The position numbers and the translations under genes were made by a program. From assembly GCA_020720045.1 (NCBI GenBank), contig DYPH01000067.1, forward strand, positions 1-32,814: 32,814 nucleotides of DNA. Reading direction: 5' to 3'. This stretch comes from Sorangium cellulosum (GTDB lineage Bacteria > Myxococcota_A > Polyangia > Polyangiales > Polyangiaceae). Positions 23,997-32,363 of this stretch are shown one piece after another. How positions within the stretch are numbered: position 1 is the stretch's first letter; each line of letters starts with the position of its first letter. A model generated the notes under the pieces. It saw nothing but the letters and a program-made list of their open reading frames with translations. It was not told where the DNA came from and searched no databases.

Positions 23997-25739
23997 TCAG
24001 TTCGTCACTTCAACGCGCAGAAGCTTCTTGCCGATAAACAGGTAGTCACCGTGGGACAAAGCCTGTTCGCCCTTGATCTTCACGTAGGTACCGTTGCGGG
24101 AGTTCAGATCGGTAAGCGTAAGCTTTCCGGCGACGTCCTCGACCTTGCAGTGGGAGGCGCTCATGTAGAGGTCTGCCGGGAAGTTGAGATCGCCCCCCTC
24201 GCGCCCGACCTGAAGCGCCGAACCGCGCGCACAAACGCCGATCCCGGGGAGGCCCCCCTGGAGGATTTGCGTGACCCGGAAGGCCATGTGGTGCTTGGGG
24301 CTTGAGTAGAAGTAGGTCCCGTCGGGGCCCGGCGTGTCGGTCGTCGCCGGGGCCGGTTCGACGCGGAAAAGCTGCTCGCCAGCGAGGAAAAGGTCCCCGG
24401 GTTCGACGTCGACGGTGCCGCGCACGCGGACGTAGACGCCATTGACCGAGCCTTCGTCGCGGACGACAAGCTGAGCATCTCGATAGAAAAGATTGGCGTG
24501 TCGCGGGGAGACGAACGGGTCGTCGGGGAACACCAGCTGGCCGGTGCGACCGACGATGTGCTGTTCCGCGTTGAGCTGGTAGCTCAGCCCCTCAACGCCT
24601 TCGCCACGAATGAGAATGATCTTCGCGCGCCCTGGCGTCTGCAAGGCACCAAAGAACTTCGTCCGCGCGCCGACAATTTCCGGGGGCACGACCGCGCCGC
24701 AACGACCACAGAACTTGTGAACGAGCGGGACCGGGGTCGAGCACGAGCGGCAAACGAAATGCTTGGCTTGCTCCATCTGTTCCTCCAAAGAAAGCGCTTC
24801 AAACGGGACGTTTGAGCGTGCTCCGGGCGCGCGGGCGGCCGGTACAGGGCGGGCGGCGCCAACACGCGGCTCCGAAGGGGAGTTGCGTGCGACGCCAGCA
24901 GCGACAAGGAAAGGGTTGGACGACGTACGAAGGTGCGTCGACGCGGGATCTTCGCGCGGATCGGGCCGCGAAGGGGAAAGTTTTTCTTCGCGAATTTGCC
25001 GCGGAAACGGCGTGCGCGAGGGGACCGGCGACTGGCGGCGAGGGCGCAGGCTCTCGCTGAGCTGAGCGCCAAGCGACCCGCGCTTCTCGGGAAACGGCGA
25101 CGTCGAACGAGGCGGCTGTTCGAGGGCCACCATCGGCGGCGGCTCCGTGCGAATCCGGGGCTCACTGGGGGGGTCGTTCCGCGGAATCACCGGGGCAACC
25201 GGTTTGATCGCCGGTGAGGGGGACGGGATCGGACGTCCGCTTCCCACCGAAATCGGCCGTGCAACCTGCTGAATTTCCTCGACGGGCGGCGATGGGCGGT
25301 CCCAAGGGGCGATGCCTCCGCCGGGCGCCTCGGAGACCAGGGTCGCCTCGGGACGGACTTGAATCGTCGGCTCATCCCGATCGAAGGGGTCGTCGGCGAG
25401 GGGGTCGTTGTCGGAAAACGGGAGCGCGATTTCCATCCCGATCGCGGCATCGGCGAGGAGCGGATGGTCGACGGCGACGGCGGTGTCGATCAGGGTTCGC
25501 GAGGGGACTTCCGAGAACGGCGACGACGGGGGCGGCTCGCTCGGCCCCTTCGGGGCGGCGAGCGGAATGGTCGGCGAGGGCTCCGGGACCGAAACTGGGG
25601 CACTTGCCGCCGCGGAGATCGCCCCCGAACGGGTTTCAGCGGCGAGCGACAAGTCGCTTCCGCAGTTCATGCACCGGTCGCTTCCCAACCCGTGGTGGGT
25701 TTCGCAACGGCCGCAGACGATTCCGACCTCGAGTCCCAT
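23997..25739 (-). CDS. Zinc-ribbon and double FHA-domain signalling protein
   Basis: The ATG at 25739 starts just before the first zinc ribbon (CGRC at 9-12, CMNC at 23-26); a GTG 21 bases upstream is an alternative. A Pro/Ser-rich disordered region (about 35-320) leads to a second zinc ribbon (CRSC...CGRC, about 328-350). Two FHA domains follow: one around 365-455 (VGRTGQL, SPRHANLF, SVNGVYV) and one around 485-580 (VGREGGDL, SASHCKV, NSRNGTYV). FHA domains bind phospho-Thr peptides, so the protein probably acts as an adaptor for Ser/Thr kinases; none is encoded here. It follows the signal-peptidase-like gene by about 30 bp on the same strand. Confidence 0.9.
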   Translation of the reverse strand: MGLEVGIVCGRCETHHGLGSDRCMNCGSDLSLAAETRSGAISAAASAPVSVPEPSPTIPLAAPKGPSEPPPSSPFSEVPSRTLIDTAVAVDHPLLADAAIGMEIALPFSDNDPLADDPFDRDEPTIQVRPEATLVSEAPGGGIAPWDRPSPPVEEIQQVARPISVGSGRPIPSPSPAIKPVAPVIPRNDPPSEPRIRTEPPPMVALEQPPRSTSPFPEKRGSLGAQLSESLRPRRQSPVPSRTPFPRQIREEKLSPSRPDPREDPASTHLRTSSNPFLVAAGVARNSPSEPRVGAARPVPAARAPGARSNVPFEALSLEEQMEQAKHFVCRSCSTPVPLVHKFCGRCGAVVPPEIVGARTKFFGALQTPGRAKIILIRGEGVEGLSYQLNAEQHIVGRTGQLVFPDDPFVSPRHANLFYRDAQLVVRDEGSVNGVYVRVRGTVDVEPGDLFLAGEQLFRVEPAPATTDTPGPDGTYFYSSPKHHMAFRVTQILQGGLPGIGVCARGSALQVGREGGDLNFPADLYMSASHCKVEDVAGKLTLTDLNSRNGTYVKIKGEQALSHGDYLFIGKKLLRVEVTN

Positions 25740-25769
25740 GGGCGCGCGTGACCCTACCACGACCCCGAT

Positions 25770-26399
25770 TCAGCGCACCGCCCAGATGCGGCTCTGATCA
25801 GGATCCGTTGTCCAAATCCGAAAGGCGATGACGGAGCAGCTCGCAGCGTCAAGCTGACCGTAGTCGCGACTGTCGACATGGGCGGAGCGATTGTCGCTGA
25901 CGATGGCGACCTTACCGGGCTCGACGGTCGCCTCCCAGCGCGGCTCGGTCCGAAGCTTGTCGACGAGGACCTCGGTGTCGCGATCGGACCCCTTGATCCG
26001 CTCGACTTCACAGGTAAAATCGCGGGTATCACCGCTCGTCGGGTCGAAGGCCTTTCGGCCGCGATCGCAGCCTCGCGCCGTGAGCACCACGTCCTCGTTC
26101 ACCCAGGCGTGCCCCTGCTCGACCGTGACATGGTCACCGGTAATTCCGAGGACGCGGCCGACGACAAACCGGCCTTTTGCTTGCGGATCCGGGCAACGGA
26201 CGATGTCGCGCCGGACGGGGCCGCCGTGACGCTTCAGCAGGAGGACATCCCCCGCCGAGAGGGATGGGGCGAAGGAGAGGCTCTGGGCGATGTCGTCGCT
26301 CGGAATCACGTAGAGATCAAAGATCGTTGCGTAGACGATCCCCGCGAGCGCACCAAGGAACGCGACGAGCCAAACGAGGCCTTTGACAAAGTTTTTCAT
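25770..26399 (-). CDS. Signal peptidase I-like protein lacking catalytic residues
   Basis: This 209-residue protein has one N-terminal membrane helix (about 5-25) and the S26 (LepB) fold motifs. Box B, normally PSGSMxPTL, reads PSDDIAQSL (33-41), so the nucleophilic Ser is Asp36. Box D, normally KR-x-x-G-x-P-G-D, reads GRVLGITGD (81-89), so the general-base Lys is Gly81. Box E is intact: SDNRSAHVDSRDYG (168-181). The fold is kept but the Ser/Lys dyad is gone, which predicts a non-cleaving pseudoenzyme that may bind signal peptides or act in regulation. It lies 38 bp after the histidine kinase and 30 bp before the FHA gene, all on the same strand. Confidence 0.87.
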   Translation of the reverse strand: MKNFVKGLVWLVAFLGALAGIVYATIFDLYVIPSDDIAQSLSFAPSLSAGDVLLLKRHGGPVRRDIVRCPDPQAKGRFVVGRVLGITGDHVTVEQGHAWVNEDVVLTARGCDRGRKAFDPTSGDTRDFTCEVERIKGSDRDTEVLVDKLRTEPRWEATVEPGKVAIVSDNRSAHVDSRDYGQLDAASCSVIAFRIWTTDPDQSRIWAVR

Positions 26400-26437
26400 G
26401 GAAGTTCGCGGGGCTGCGTTTCGAGAAGTCGCGCAGG

Positions 26438-27799
26438 CTAGCAGCTTCGCGGAAAACGGAGACGGACAACTGCACCTCCGCCTTCGCGGTTTTCCGCCTG
26501 GGCGGCACCGCCGTGGGCTTCCGCAATTCGTCGGACGAGGGCGAGGCCAAGTCCGCTGCCTTGCGTCGGATTTCGTGCGTCATCACCGCGAACAAACGGC
26601 GTGAAGAGCTTCGGGAGGAGTGCCTCCGCGAAGCCGTTTCCACGGTCGCAGACGGAAAGCGTCACGTCGGCGTCGGTGACCGCAATCACGACCTCCAGGA
26701 CATCGCTCCCGGGCGCGTGACGCCTCGAATTTTCCAGGAGATTGTGGAGTGCTCGGCCAACGAGGGGCCGGTCGAGCGCGAGAGTGACCTCCGTCTCTGG
26801 CGCGTCGAGTTCGACGATCGGCGGCATCTCCTCATCGGCGATCCGGTCGCGAACGAAAGCGACAAAAGCGGTCGGTTCGCGGCGGAGGTCCGAGAGCCCC
26901 ATCCGCGCGCTTGCGAGCAAATCTCCAAGGATAGCGTCGACGCGAACGAGCTCCTTTTCCGCGGAAGCGAGCGGACCGTCGGCGGCATGATTCGACGAAG
27001 ATGGCGAAGCGAGCTGCTCGCGGGCGACGGCGACGGCGACCTTTGCGCGGCCGAGCGGTGAGCGGAGTTCGTGGCTTACAGCGCCAAGCAATTCGCGCCC
27101 TTCGCGAACCTCATGGGCAATCCGTTCGGCCATGCGATCAAACGCGCCGGCGAGCGCTGCCGTCTCGGCCGACCCGGCATCGGCGGGGGCAATTCCGCTC
27201 CGCGACGAGAGATCGCCGGAGCCGAAACGGGCGGCCGCCTCGCCGATCTTCTCAAGCGGCGAAGCAATTTTTCGCGAAAGAAGCTGTGCAAATACAAGGA
27301 GTACCGCACCAAAGGAGACCATCGCTGGAAGCGGACCGAGGCCGAAGCGCTCCCCTTCCGGAAACCGAACGGCCCCGAGAAGCGTCGCGTCATCGAAGGG
27401 ATCCTCCGCACGCGCGTCCCTCGGCCGGAGAATCGGAACGTAGCCGTAGCCATCCCCCGGCAGGAGGATCGGCCCCTGACGCTCGGGCCCCGAGGAGAAC
27501 ATGCGCCGCCAGGCACGCTCCTCTTTGGCCGTGGGCGGACGGAACTCGAGCCCCTTTGGCAAGTCGCCCGCACCGACAAATTCAAAAGCAATCCCCGCTG
27601 TTTCCGTCGCTTCAGCCAGCACCGCCTTTCGGGCGGACTCATCGCCGCGACTGAGGCGCCACGAGAGCTTTCGCACCAGCGCACGGTTTGGCAGATCGGC
27701 ATGGTCCGTCGAAGAGAGCCGGTAGGCGACGACCCCGGCCGCCCCGGAGGCCACGCTCGCCGCGCAAAGCCAGGCGAAGAGCCGGGTGCGGAGCTTCAC
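26438..27799 (-). CDS. Sensor histidine kinase
   Basis: This 453-residue membrane kinase starts at a GTG overlapping the response-regulator stop. TM1 (about 7-27) and TM2 (about 157-175) enclose a periplasmic sensor region (about 28-156). A HAMP-like linker follows (about 175-230). The H-box is AVSHELRSPLGR (His243), the N-box LLENSRRHAP (about 354-363), G1 DRGNGF (385-390) and G2 GSGLGLAL (414-421). All catalytic motifs are intact, so it should autophosphorylate and pass the phosphate to the adjacent regulator. The sensor region shows no known ligand motif. Confidence 0.94.
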   Translation of the reverse strand: MKLRTRLFAWLCAASVASGAAGVVAYRLSSTDHADLPNRALVRKLSWRLSRGDESARKAVLAEATETAGIAFEFVGAGDLPKGLEFRPPTAKEERAWRRMFSSGPERQGPILLPGDGYGYVPILRPRDARAEDPFDDATLLGAVRFPEGERFGLGPLPAMVSFGAVLLVFAQLLSRKIASPLEKIGEAAARFGSGDLSSRSGIAPADAGSAETAALAGAFDRMAERIAHEVREGRELLGAVSHELRSPLGRAKVAVAVAREQLASPSSSNHAADGPLASAEKELVRVDAILGDLLASARMGLSDLRREPTAFVAFVRDRIADEEMPPIVELDAPETEVTLALDRPLVGRALHNLLENSRRHAPGSDVLEVVIAVTDADVTLSVCDRGNGFAEALLPKLFTPFVRGDDARNPTQGSGLGLALVRRIAEAHGGAAQAENREGGGAVVRLRFPRSC

Positions 27800-28491
27800 G
27801 AGGGGCGGGCAAGCAGGTAGCCAACGCCGCGAACCGTTCGCAAGAGCACAGGTTCCTTCGGGTCGTCTTCGATCTTCTGCCGGAGCTTCGATACGTGGAC
27901 ATCGAGCGCGCGATCGACGGACGGATCGTAGTTCGCGCCAGAACCGTAGAGTTCGCGGGCGAGCGTTTCGCGGGTCACCGGCTTGCCAGCGTGTTGGGCG
28001 AGCGCATGCAAGAGGCGGAATTCAAACGCGGTAAGCACAATCGTGACGCCGTTTTTTGCCGCGCGGAGCTCGGAAGCCTCAAGCGTGAGCGGGCCGACTT
28101 TGAGCGTCCCAGCGGGCCGATCGCCGCGGCGACGGAGGAGCGCCTGCATCCGGAGGAGGAGTTCCTTCGGGTGAAAGGGCTTGGCGAGGTAGTCGTCGGC
28201 ACCGCGTTCGAGCCCCTCGATGCGGTCGAGTTCGTCGCCACGCGCGGTGAGCATGATCACCGGAACGTCACTGGTTTTGCGGAGTTCCACGAGGGCGGCG
28301 AAGCCGTCCTGGCCGGGGAGCATCACGTCGAGGAGCACCAAGCCGGCGATGGGCGCCTCGAGGGCAGCGCCGATGCGCGTTCCGTTCGTGACGTTCCGAA
28401 GCGCGAAGCCATGTGGGGTCAAGTACTCGGAAAGAAGCGGAAAAAGCGCTTCATCGTCGTCAACTAGGAGCACCGGAATCGTAGCGGTCAT
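27796..28491 (-). CDS. OmpR-family response regulator
   Basis: I start at the ATG at 28491, just before the receiver domain; the frame extends upstream over another gene. The 231-residue protein has a receiver (acidic pair Asp11-Asp12, phospho-acceptor Asp55 in LVLLDVMLPG, Thr82, Lys104) and a winged-helix DNA-binding domain (about 128-228, LTAFEFRLL, then the VDRALDVHVSKLR recognition helix and VRGVGYLL). It should bind promoters on phosphorylation by the kinase next door. The start overlaps the upstream stop by 4 bp and its stop overlaps the kinase start, so translation is coupled on both sides. Confidence 0.95.
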   Translation of the reverse strand: MTATIPVLLVDDDEALFPLLSEYLTPHGFALRNVTNGTRIGAALEAPIAGLVLLDVMLPGQDGFAALVELRKTSDVPVIMLTARGDELDRIEGLERGADDYLAKPFHPKELLLRMQALLRRRGDRPAGTLKVGPLTLEASELRAAKNGVTIVLTAFEFRLLHALAQHAGKPVTRETLARELYGSGANYDPSVDRALDVHVSKLRQKIEDDPKEPVLLRTVRGVGYLLARPS

Positions 28492-29510
28492 CGGTCCCTC
28501 GCACGGAGCACGGCGGCAAGATGGTGGCGGGCCCGGAGCGCGTAGTCGCCGCCCGGGTTGAGTTCGGTATAGCGGAGAAGCGCCTCCGCGGAATGCTCGT
28601 AGTCGTGGGCACGGTAGAGCGCGACACCGAGCGCGTAGTCGACGGGATAGGAGGGGTCGTCGGCGCGTACATCGGCAATTTTGGCAGCTCGAAAACGCTC
28701 CGACGAAACCTGTAAATCCTCTTCCGCCTTCAATTTTTCCGCGGGCGTTGCCGCGATTTTCTTTGCCAGCGCCAGGCGAACCATCGACGCACTTTCCGCG
28801 TGCGGCGTGCGTAGGTTGAGGCGATGCAGGAGGAGGCGCTCGGCGCGCGTTTCCGCGTATTTGGCCGTCAGTGCGTTGGCCGCGTCTGGGCGACGTCCGG
28901 GAGAGAGCAGCGGCGCGAGCCCGGTTTCCGTGTTCCACATGCGCTTAAAAAGAACCGCAAGTTCGCGATCTTCTGGAATCACGTAGCGATGGTCAGCGGC
29001 CGCGGGGGCAAACCAGCCGAAGGACGTCAGTTTGCGAACAAGAGGGGCGGCGAGACGACGGAGCGGTTCGGAGACAACGCCCGTCTGCCGGAGTACGCGA
29101 ACTTCGCCGAGAAATTCCTGCAATTGAAGCGCCCGCAATGTGAGCATTGCTTCGAGACCCGCATCGGCCCCTTTGGCGTCCTGAATCCGTTTGATCTCGT
29201 CGGCGATGCCATCGACAGCGAGGTCAACCTCTCGAATGTTCGGCGTGTCGACGTCGAGTTGAACGTGGAGCGCCGCGAGCGCCGATCCCACGGCGCGGAC
29301 GTCGGCATCGAGCCCCTTCGCCGCCTTCCCGGCGAGCGCGGCGTCGGCAGCAGCGACCGCGTCCAACTCGCGACGGTCGACAGGCGGCAGCGGGACGTCG
29401 TCGGGGGGTGTCCCGCGGGGGACAAGGAGCAGAAAAAGCAGCGAAGCGACCGTGAGAGGAACCAGCGCGAGCACCGGAGACTCCCGGCGCGCTCCCGAAA
29501 ATAGGCCCAT
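28488..29510 (-). CDS. Membrane-anchored helical/TPR-like protein at the head of the two-component operon
   Basis: The start at 29510 puts a single membrane segment (about 12-30) right at the N-terminus; no Shine-Dalgarno is evident and longer readings reach 29591. The 340-residue protein is otherwise soluble and helical, with an Ala/Leu/Arg/Glu-rich body and a C-terminal TPR-like pair (YALGVALYRAHDYEHSAEAL, then a YALRARHHLAAVL segment). It has no enzymatic motif I recognise. Its stop overlaps the response regulator start by 4 bp, so it may supply a signal-sensing or scaffolding part of the two-component pathway. That link is inference from coupling. Confidence 0.75.
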   Translation of the reverse strand: MGLFSGARRESPVLALVPLTVASLLFLLLVPRGTPPDDVPLPPVDRRELDAVAAADAALAGKAAKGLDADVRAVGSALAALHVQLDVDTPNIREVDLAVDGIADEIKRIQDAKGADAGLEAMLTLRALQLQEFLGEVRVLRQTGVVSEPLRRLAAPLVRKLTSFGWFAPAAADHRYVIPEDRELAVLFKRMWNTETGLAPLLSPGRRPDAANALTAKYAETRAERLLLHRLNLRTPHAESASMVRLALAKKIAATPAEKLKAEEDLQVSSERFRAAKIADVRADDPSYPVDYALGVALYRAHDYEHSAEALLRYTELNPGGDYALRARHHLAAVLRARDR

Positions 29511-29738
29511 TTTGCCAGTCTTTCGGTCGCTACTCCCCGCCGAAGCGCTGTTTCCGATCCGCAATTTCATCAGCGACCATGGTACCATCAAAGGTTGCGA
29601 TGCGTCCGTCAGTGCGCAGCGCAGGAACGCTTGCCGGCCTTCAAGCCCAAGCTTCCCCGCAGCAGGGCGCCAGGATGTGGCTCTGGCTGAGGTTTGCCTC
29701 GTCCCTCTCTACCCGCCAAGCCACGGAGCCTCCGAAAC

Positions 29739-30053
29739 GTGCAAGAGCAACGTCGTTACCAGCGCGCCCCCCTTCACGCGAACATCACCGTCACCCACGA
29801 TAGCCAAGCGATCGTCGGGACGAGCATGGACATTTCCGTCGGCGGAATGTTCATCCAGCTCGAAGAGGCGATCCCCTTCGGCGCGGAAATTCAGATCACG
29901 ATGCCGTCGCCGATCGACGCGCAGGCCCTTCTGACGATGCCGGCCAAGGTCCGCTGGACGCGCGCCGGCGGCATGGGCATCCAGTTTGGGCTGCTCGGAG
30001 CCCTGGAAACCCACGCGATCGTTGAATTTTTGCGAGGAAAGATCGGGACCTGA
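29739..30053 (+). CDS. PilZ-domain protein
   Basis: The protein is essentially one PilZ domain: RRYQRAPLH with the RxxxR loop at about 5-9, then the D-x-S-x-x-G motif in SMDISVGGMF (about 29-38), then a beta barrel ending in a helix. PilZ domains with both motifs bind cyclic di-GMP, so this is a likely c-di-GMP effector acting on motility or the envelope. I chose the GTG at 29739 (104 residues, GGAG upstream); a TTG at 29694 would add 15 residues. It is monocistronic, divergent from the unknown operon gene and convergent with the FecR gene (15 bp gap). Confidence 0.88.
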   Translation: MQEQRRYQRAPLHANITVTHDSQAIVGTSMDISVGGMFIQLEEAIPFGAEIQITMPSPIDAQALLTMPAKVRWTRAGGMGIQFGLLGALETHAIVEFLRGKIGT

Positions 30054-30068
30054 GCCCACACCTCCCTT

Positions 30069-31220
30069 TCAGCGGAAGGTGAAGCGAACGGGGACGGTGA
30101 TCGGATCGGCGGTTCGCACGGCGACGCCGTTCATCCGGTTCGCGACACACGCGTGGATGTCGGGGCGAAGCGGCGGGTAAAAACGCGTCGCTTTCAGCTT
30201 TCCATCGTCGGCAAATGCGAGGGTCGCCGTCGAGCTGACGGTGATCTGAACGGCGTCGGAAGCGGCGGGCCCCTTGCGGCTGCAAACGTCGACCGCATCG
30301 ACGAGCGCTTTGCGCGCCTCTTTCGGGGTGACCGCGACGAACGCCAGCGGGTCTTCGGCGGGGGCGGTGACCACATCGCCGAGGTCGTCGAAGAGCTCGG
30401 GAGCGCGCACGCCGGTGGTGCGGACCGTCTTCTGTTCCGGGTGACCGACGGGGAACTCAATGTGGGCAGGGGCCGTAATTTCGGGACCTTCCACACGAGA
30501 TTTGCCGGGCTCCCCGAGGGCGATGACGCCGTGGGAGAGGTCGATCGTGACTGTGTCGCCGATGCGCGCGACGCGGAGGTGAGTGCCATGAACGGCGACG
30601 CGGGTCCCCGCGACATCGACGGAGAACGCCTCCCCCTTCACGACTGGAGTGACCTCGGCTTCGACGGCGCCGGTCTCCAACGAGACGCGGAGCGCCTCCC
30701 GCCCCTCGAGGATGCTCGCGGTAGCGCCGGAACTAGCTGTATTTCCTTCAAGAAGCCAGCGAACTTTTCCTGGGCGAACGAAGCTTGCGCGGCGTGCGGC
30801 GGCGAGCGTCGTCCCTTCGCGGAGCTCGGCTCCGGCAACGGCATGCCCGCCGGAAATCGTAAGTCCTTCGCCAGCATGTGGCGCGACCGTCCCGACCGGC
30901 GCGTACACCGGTGGCGGCAAGACGACGACCGGCTGCTCGATCGGCTTCTTTCCGGCGACCAGGAAGAACGCTGCGGCAGCGGCAAATACCGTCGTTACGA
31001 GGGCCCCTACGCGCGTGCTTCGACGACGCGCAAACGGCACGACGGTGACCGGCGCGGGTGCAGGTGCAGCACTCGGTGCGGCGCCAATCTTGGCAAAAAT
31101 AGCATCAAAATCATCGCGTTCACCGACGTCGGCCGTAGCGGACCGGAGGTCCTGGCTGAGCGCGGAAAGCGCGGCGGAGGGCGGCATTTCGAGATCCTCG
31201 GGAATGCGGTCTTCGTTCAT
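30069..31220 (-). CDS. FecR-type anti-sigma/regulatory protein with TonB-like C-terminus
   Basis: This 383-residue protein has a cytoplasmic N-terminus (about 1-65, likely the sigma-binding part), one membrane helix (about 71-90) and a periplasmic FecR domain (about 160-245; FSVDVAGTRVAVHGTHLRVA, then TVTIDLSHGVIAL). The last 90 residues or so (RKALVDAVDVCSR, then FADDGKLKATRFYPPL and CVANRMNGV) resemble the TonB-like C-terminal module seen in myxobacterial AgmX/PglI-type proteins. The ATG overlaps the sigma factor stop (ATGA), so the pair is coupled, as for a sigma factor and its membrane regulator. The signal it senses is unknown. Confidence 0.86.
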   Translation of the reverse strand: MNEDRIPEDLEMPPSAALSALSQDLRSATADVGERDDFDAIFAKIGAAPSAAPAPAPVTVVPFARRRSTRVGALVTTVFAAAAAFFLVAGKKPIEQPVVVLPPPVYAPVGTVAPHAGEGLTISGGHAVAGAELREGTTLAAARRASFVRPGKVRWLLEGNTASSGATASILEGREALRVSLETGAVEAEVTPVVKGEAFSVDVAGTRVAVHGTHLRVARIGDTVTIDLSHGVIALGEPGKSRVEGPEITAPAHIEFPVGHPEQKTVRTTGVRAPELFDDLGDVVTAPAEDPLAFVAVTPKEARKALVDAVDVCSRKGPAASDAVQITVSSTATLAFADDGKLKATRFYPPLRPDIHACVANRMNGVAVRTADPITVPVRFTFR

Positions 31221-32050
31221 TGTCCGCCTCCTTTCTTGGCTGGCGTGACGGTCGGAGTGGACTCCTCCCCATCGGCACCAGCGACAGCGTTCCCCGAAAA
31301 CGAGCCTGCGTAGGAGGCTAGCTCCGGGTCGGTGGCCAGGAGCGCTTCGAGCTCCCGACGGGCGTAAAAGAGGCGAGTACGGACAGTAAGTACCGGCGCA
31401 TCGACGATTTCGCCGATCTCCGCCGGAGAGAGACCTTCGAGGTCGTGAAGAACGAAGACGATACGCTTCTTCTCGCCAATCGTTTCGACCAAGCGCGCAA
31501 AGGCGCGGCGGCGGCGAAGCGAAGCCGCTTCTGCGTCAGGGAGCGGCCGATCGGCTTCGAAGTCGAGGGGCGTCTCCGCCCCTTCTGCCGGGCGACTCTT
31601 CTTGGCGCGACGGTGCATGAGCACCACGTTCACCGTCACCCGGTGGAGCCAGGTCGTGAATTTTGACTGGCCACGAAAGTCCCCAAGGGACCGAAACACT
31701 TGAACAAAAACGTCCTGAACGACGTCATCCACTTCCCGTGGAGATCCCAACATGCGGAAGACGAGGCGGGCGACCTGCTTGCGATGGGCGTCGTAGAGGG
31801 CGCGGAATGCGCTGCGATCCCCCCGTGATGCGCGAAGGACGACGTCGTCGACGCCCGCGCTCGGGCGCGCCTCGGTCTTGTCCCCGCTGGGCGGTGGCGT
31901 GGGTCGTTCCAAAGTCACGGGGTTGGAACCGGTATCTTCCGCGGCGTGGGAACGCAAGCACGCGCTGGGGACGAAGGGGCGCACGCGCACCCCGGAGGGC
32001 CGGTCTTCCACCGTCGGCACCAAGAGGGGCTGGAGAGCGAGTGCACTCAT
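31217..32050 (-). CDS. ECF-family RNA polymerase sigma factor
   Basis: Region 2 lies in SAFRALYDAHRKQVARLVF, with the VDDVVQDVFVQVF polymerase-binding stretch and the FTTWLHRVTVNVV DNA-melting stretch. Region 4 follows (LHDLEGLSPAEIGEIV, then VLTVRTRLFYARREL). It lacks region 1.1 and region 3, as ECF sigmas do. The start at 32050 has GAGG six bases upstream and gives 277 residues with an unusual Pro/Ser-rich N-terminal extension of about 65; a GTG at 31918 would remove most of it but has no Shine-Dalgarno. The C-terminal tail after region 4 is also longer than usual. It is coupled to the FecR-type gene downstream. Confidence 0.92.
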   Translation of the reverse strand: MSALALQPLLVPTVEDRPSGVRVRPFVPSACLRSHAAEDTGSNPVTLERPTPPPSGDKTEARPSAGVDDVVLRASRGDRSAFRALYDAHRKQVARLVFRMLGSPREVDDVVQDVFVQVFRSLGDFRGQSKFTTWLHRVTVNVVLMHRRAKKSRPAEGAETPLDFEADRPLPDAEAASLRRRRAFARLVETIGEKKRIVFVLHDLEGLSPAEIGEIVDAPVLTVRTRLFYARRELEALLATDPELASYAGSFSGNAVAGADGEESTPTVTPAKKGGGQ

Positions 32051-32114
32051 CACAAACCTCGATGCGCTGAGCCCGCAACTCATTCAGTGACCGTCGCGAA
32101 AATTGTCCCTTCGG

Positions 32115-32207
32115 TCAGCGGGCGAGGCGCCGCGACGCGCCGCGGAGGAGGTCCTTGACATCGAGGGCCACGAGGAGAATCACGACGGAAATGGCGAAGA
32201 GGAACAT
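32115..32207 (-). CDS. Possible 30-residue single-helix membrane peptide
   Basis: From the ATG at 32207 the frame encodes a hydrophobic helix (FLFAISVVILLVAL) followed by a basic tail (LLRGASRRLAR), a positive-inside small membrane protein. A weak CAGG lies upstream. It sits between the sigma factor start and a terminator. It could be a real small protein or chance. Confidence 0.3.
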   Translation of the reverse strand: MFLFAISVVILLVALDVKDLLRGASRRLAR

Positions 32208-32304
32208 GCGCGCGCAACCTGCATGAAGCGGCTTCCGGCTACCAAATTCGCCGTGCGGAATTCCTGGAACCCTAGGTTTTTCCTCCGGCGCGCCGACAAA
32301 AAGA

Positions 32305-32347
32305 GAAACGCCCAGCTCGCTGCATTGTGCAGCCATCTGGGCGTTTC
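32305..32347 (-). terminator. Intrinsic terminator of the small basic protein gene
   Basis: GAAACGCCCAG (32305-32315) pairs perfectly with CTGGGCGTTTC (32337-32347). Inside, GCTGCA (32319-32324) pairs with TGCAGC (32328-32333). On the minus strand the stem is followed by TTTTT (complement of 32298-32302). It ends the gene at 32364-32678. Confidence 0.9.
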
Positions 32348-32363
32348 GTTCAGAAGCGGTGCT

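Noticed and set aside
29579-29803. 74-codon plus-strand frame before the PilZ gene
   Set aside because: It overlaps the PilZ gene in another frame, lacks a ribosome-binding site and has no recognisable composition.
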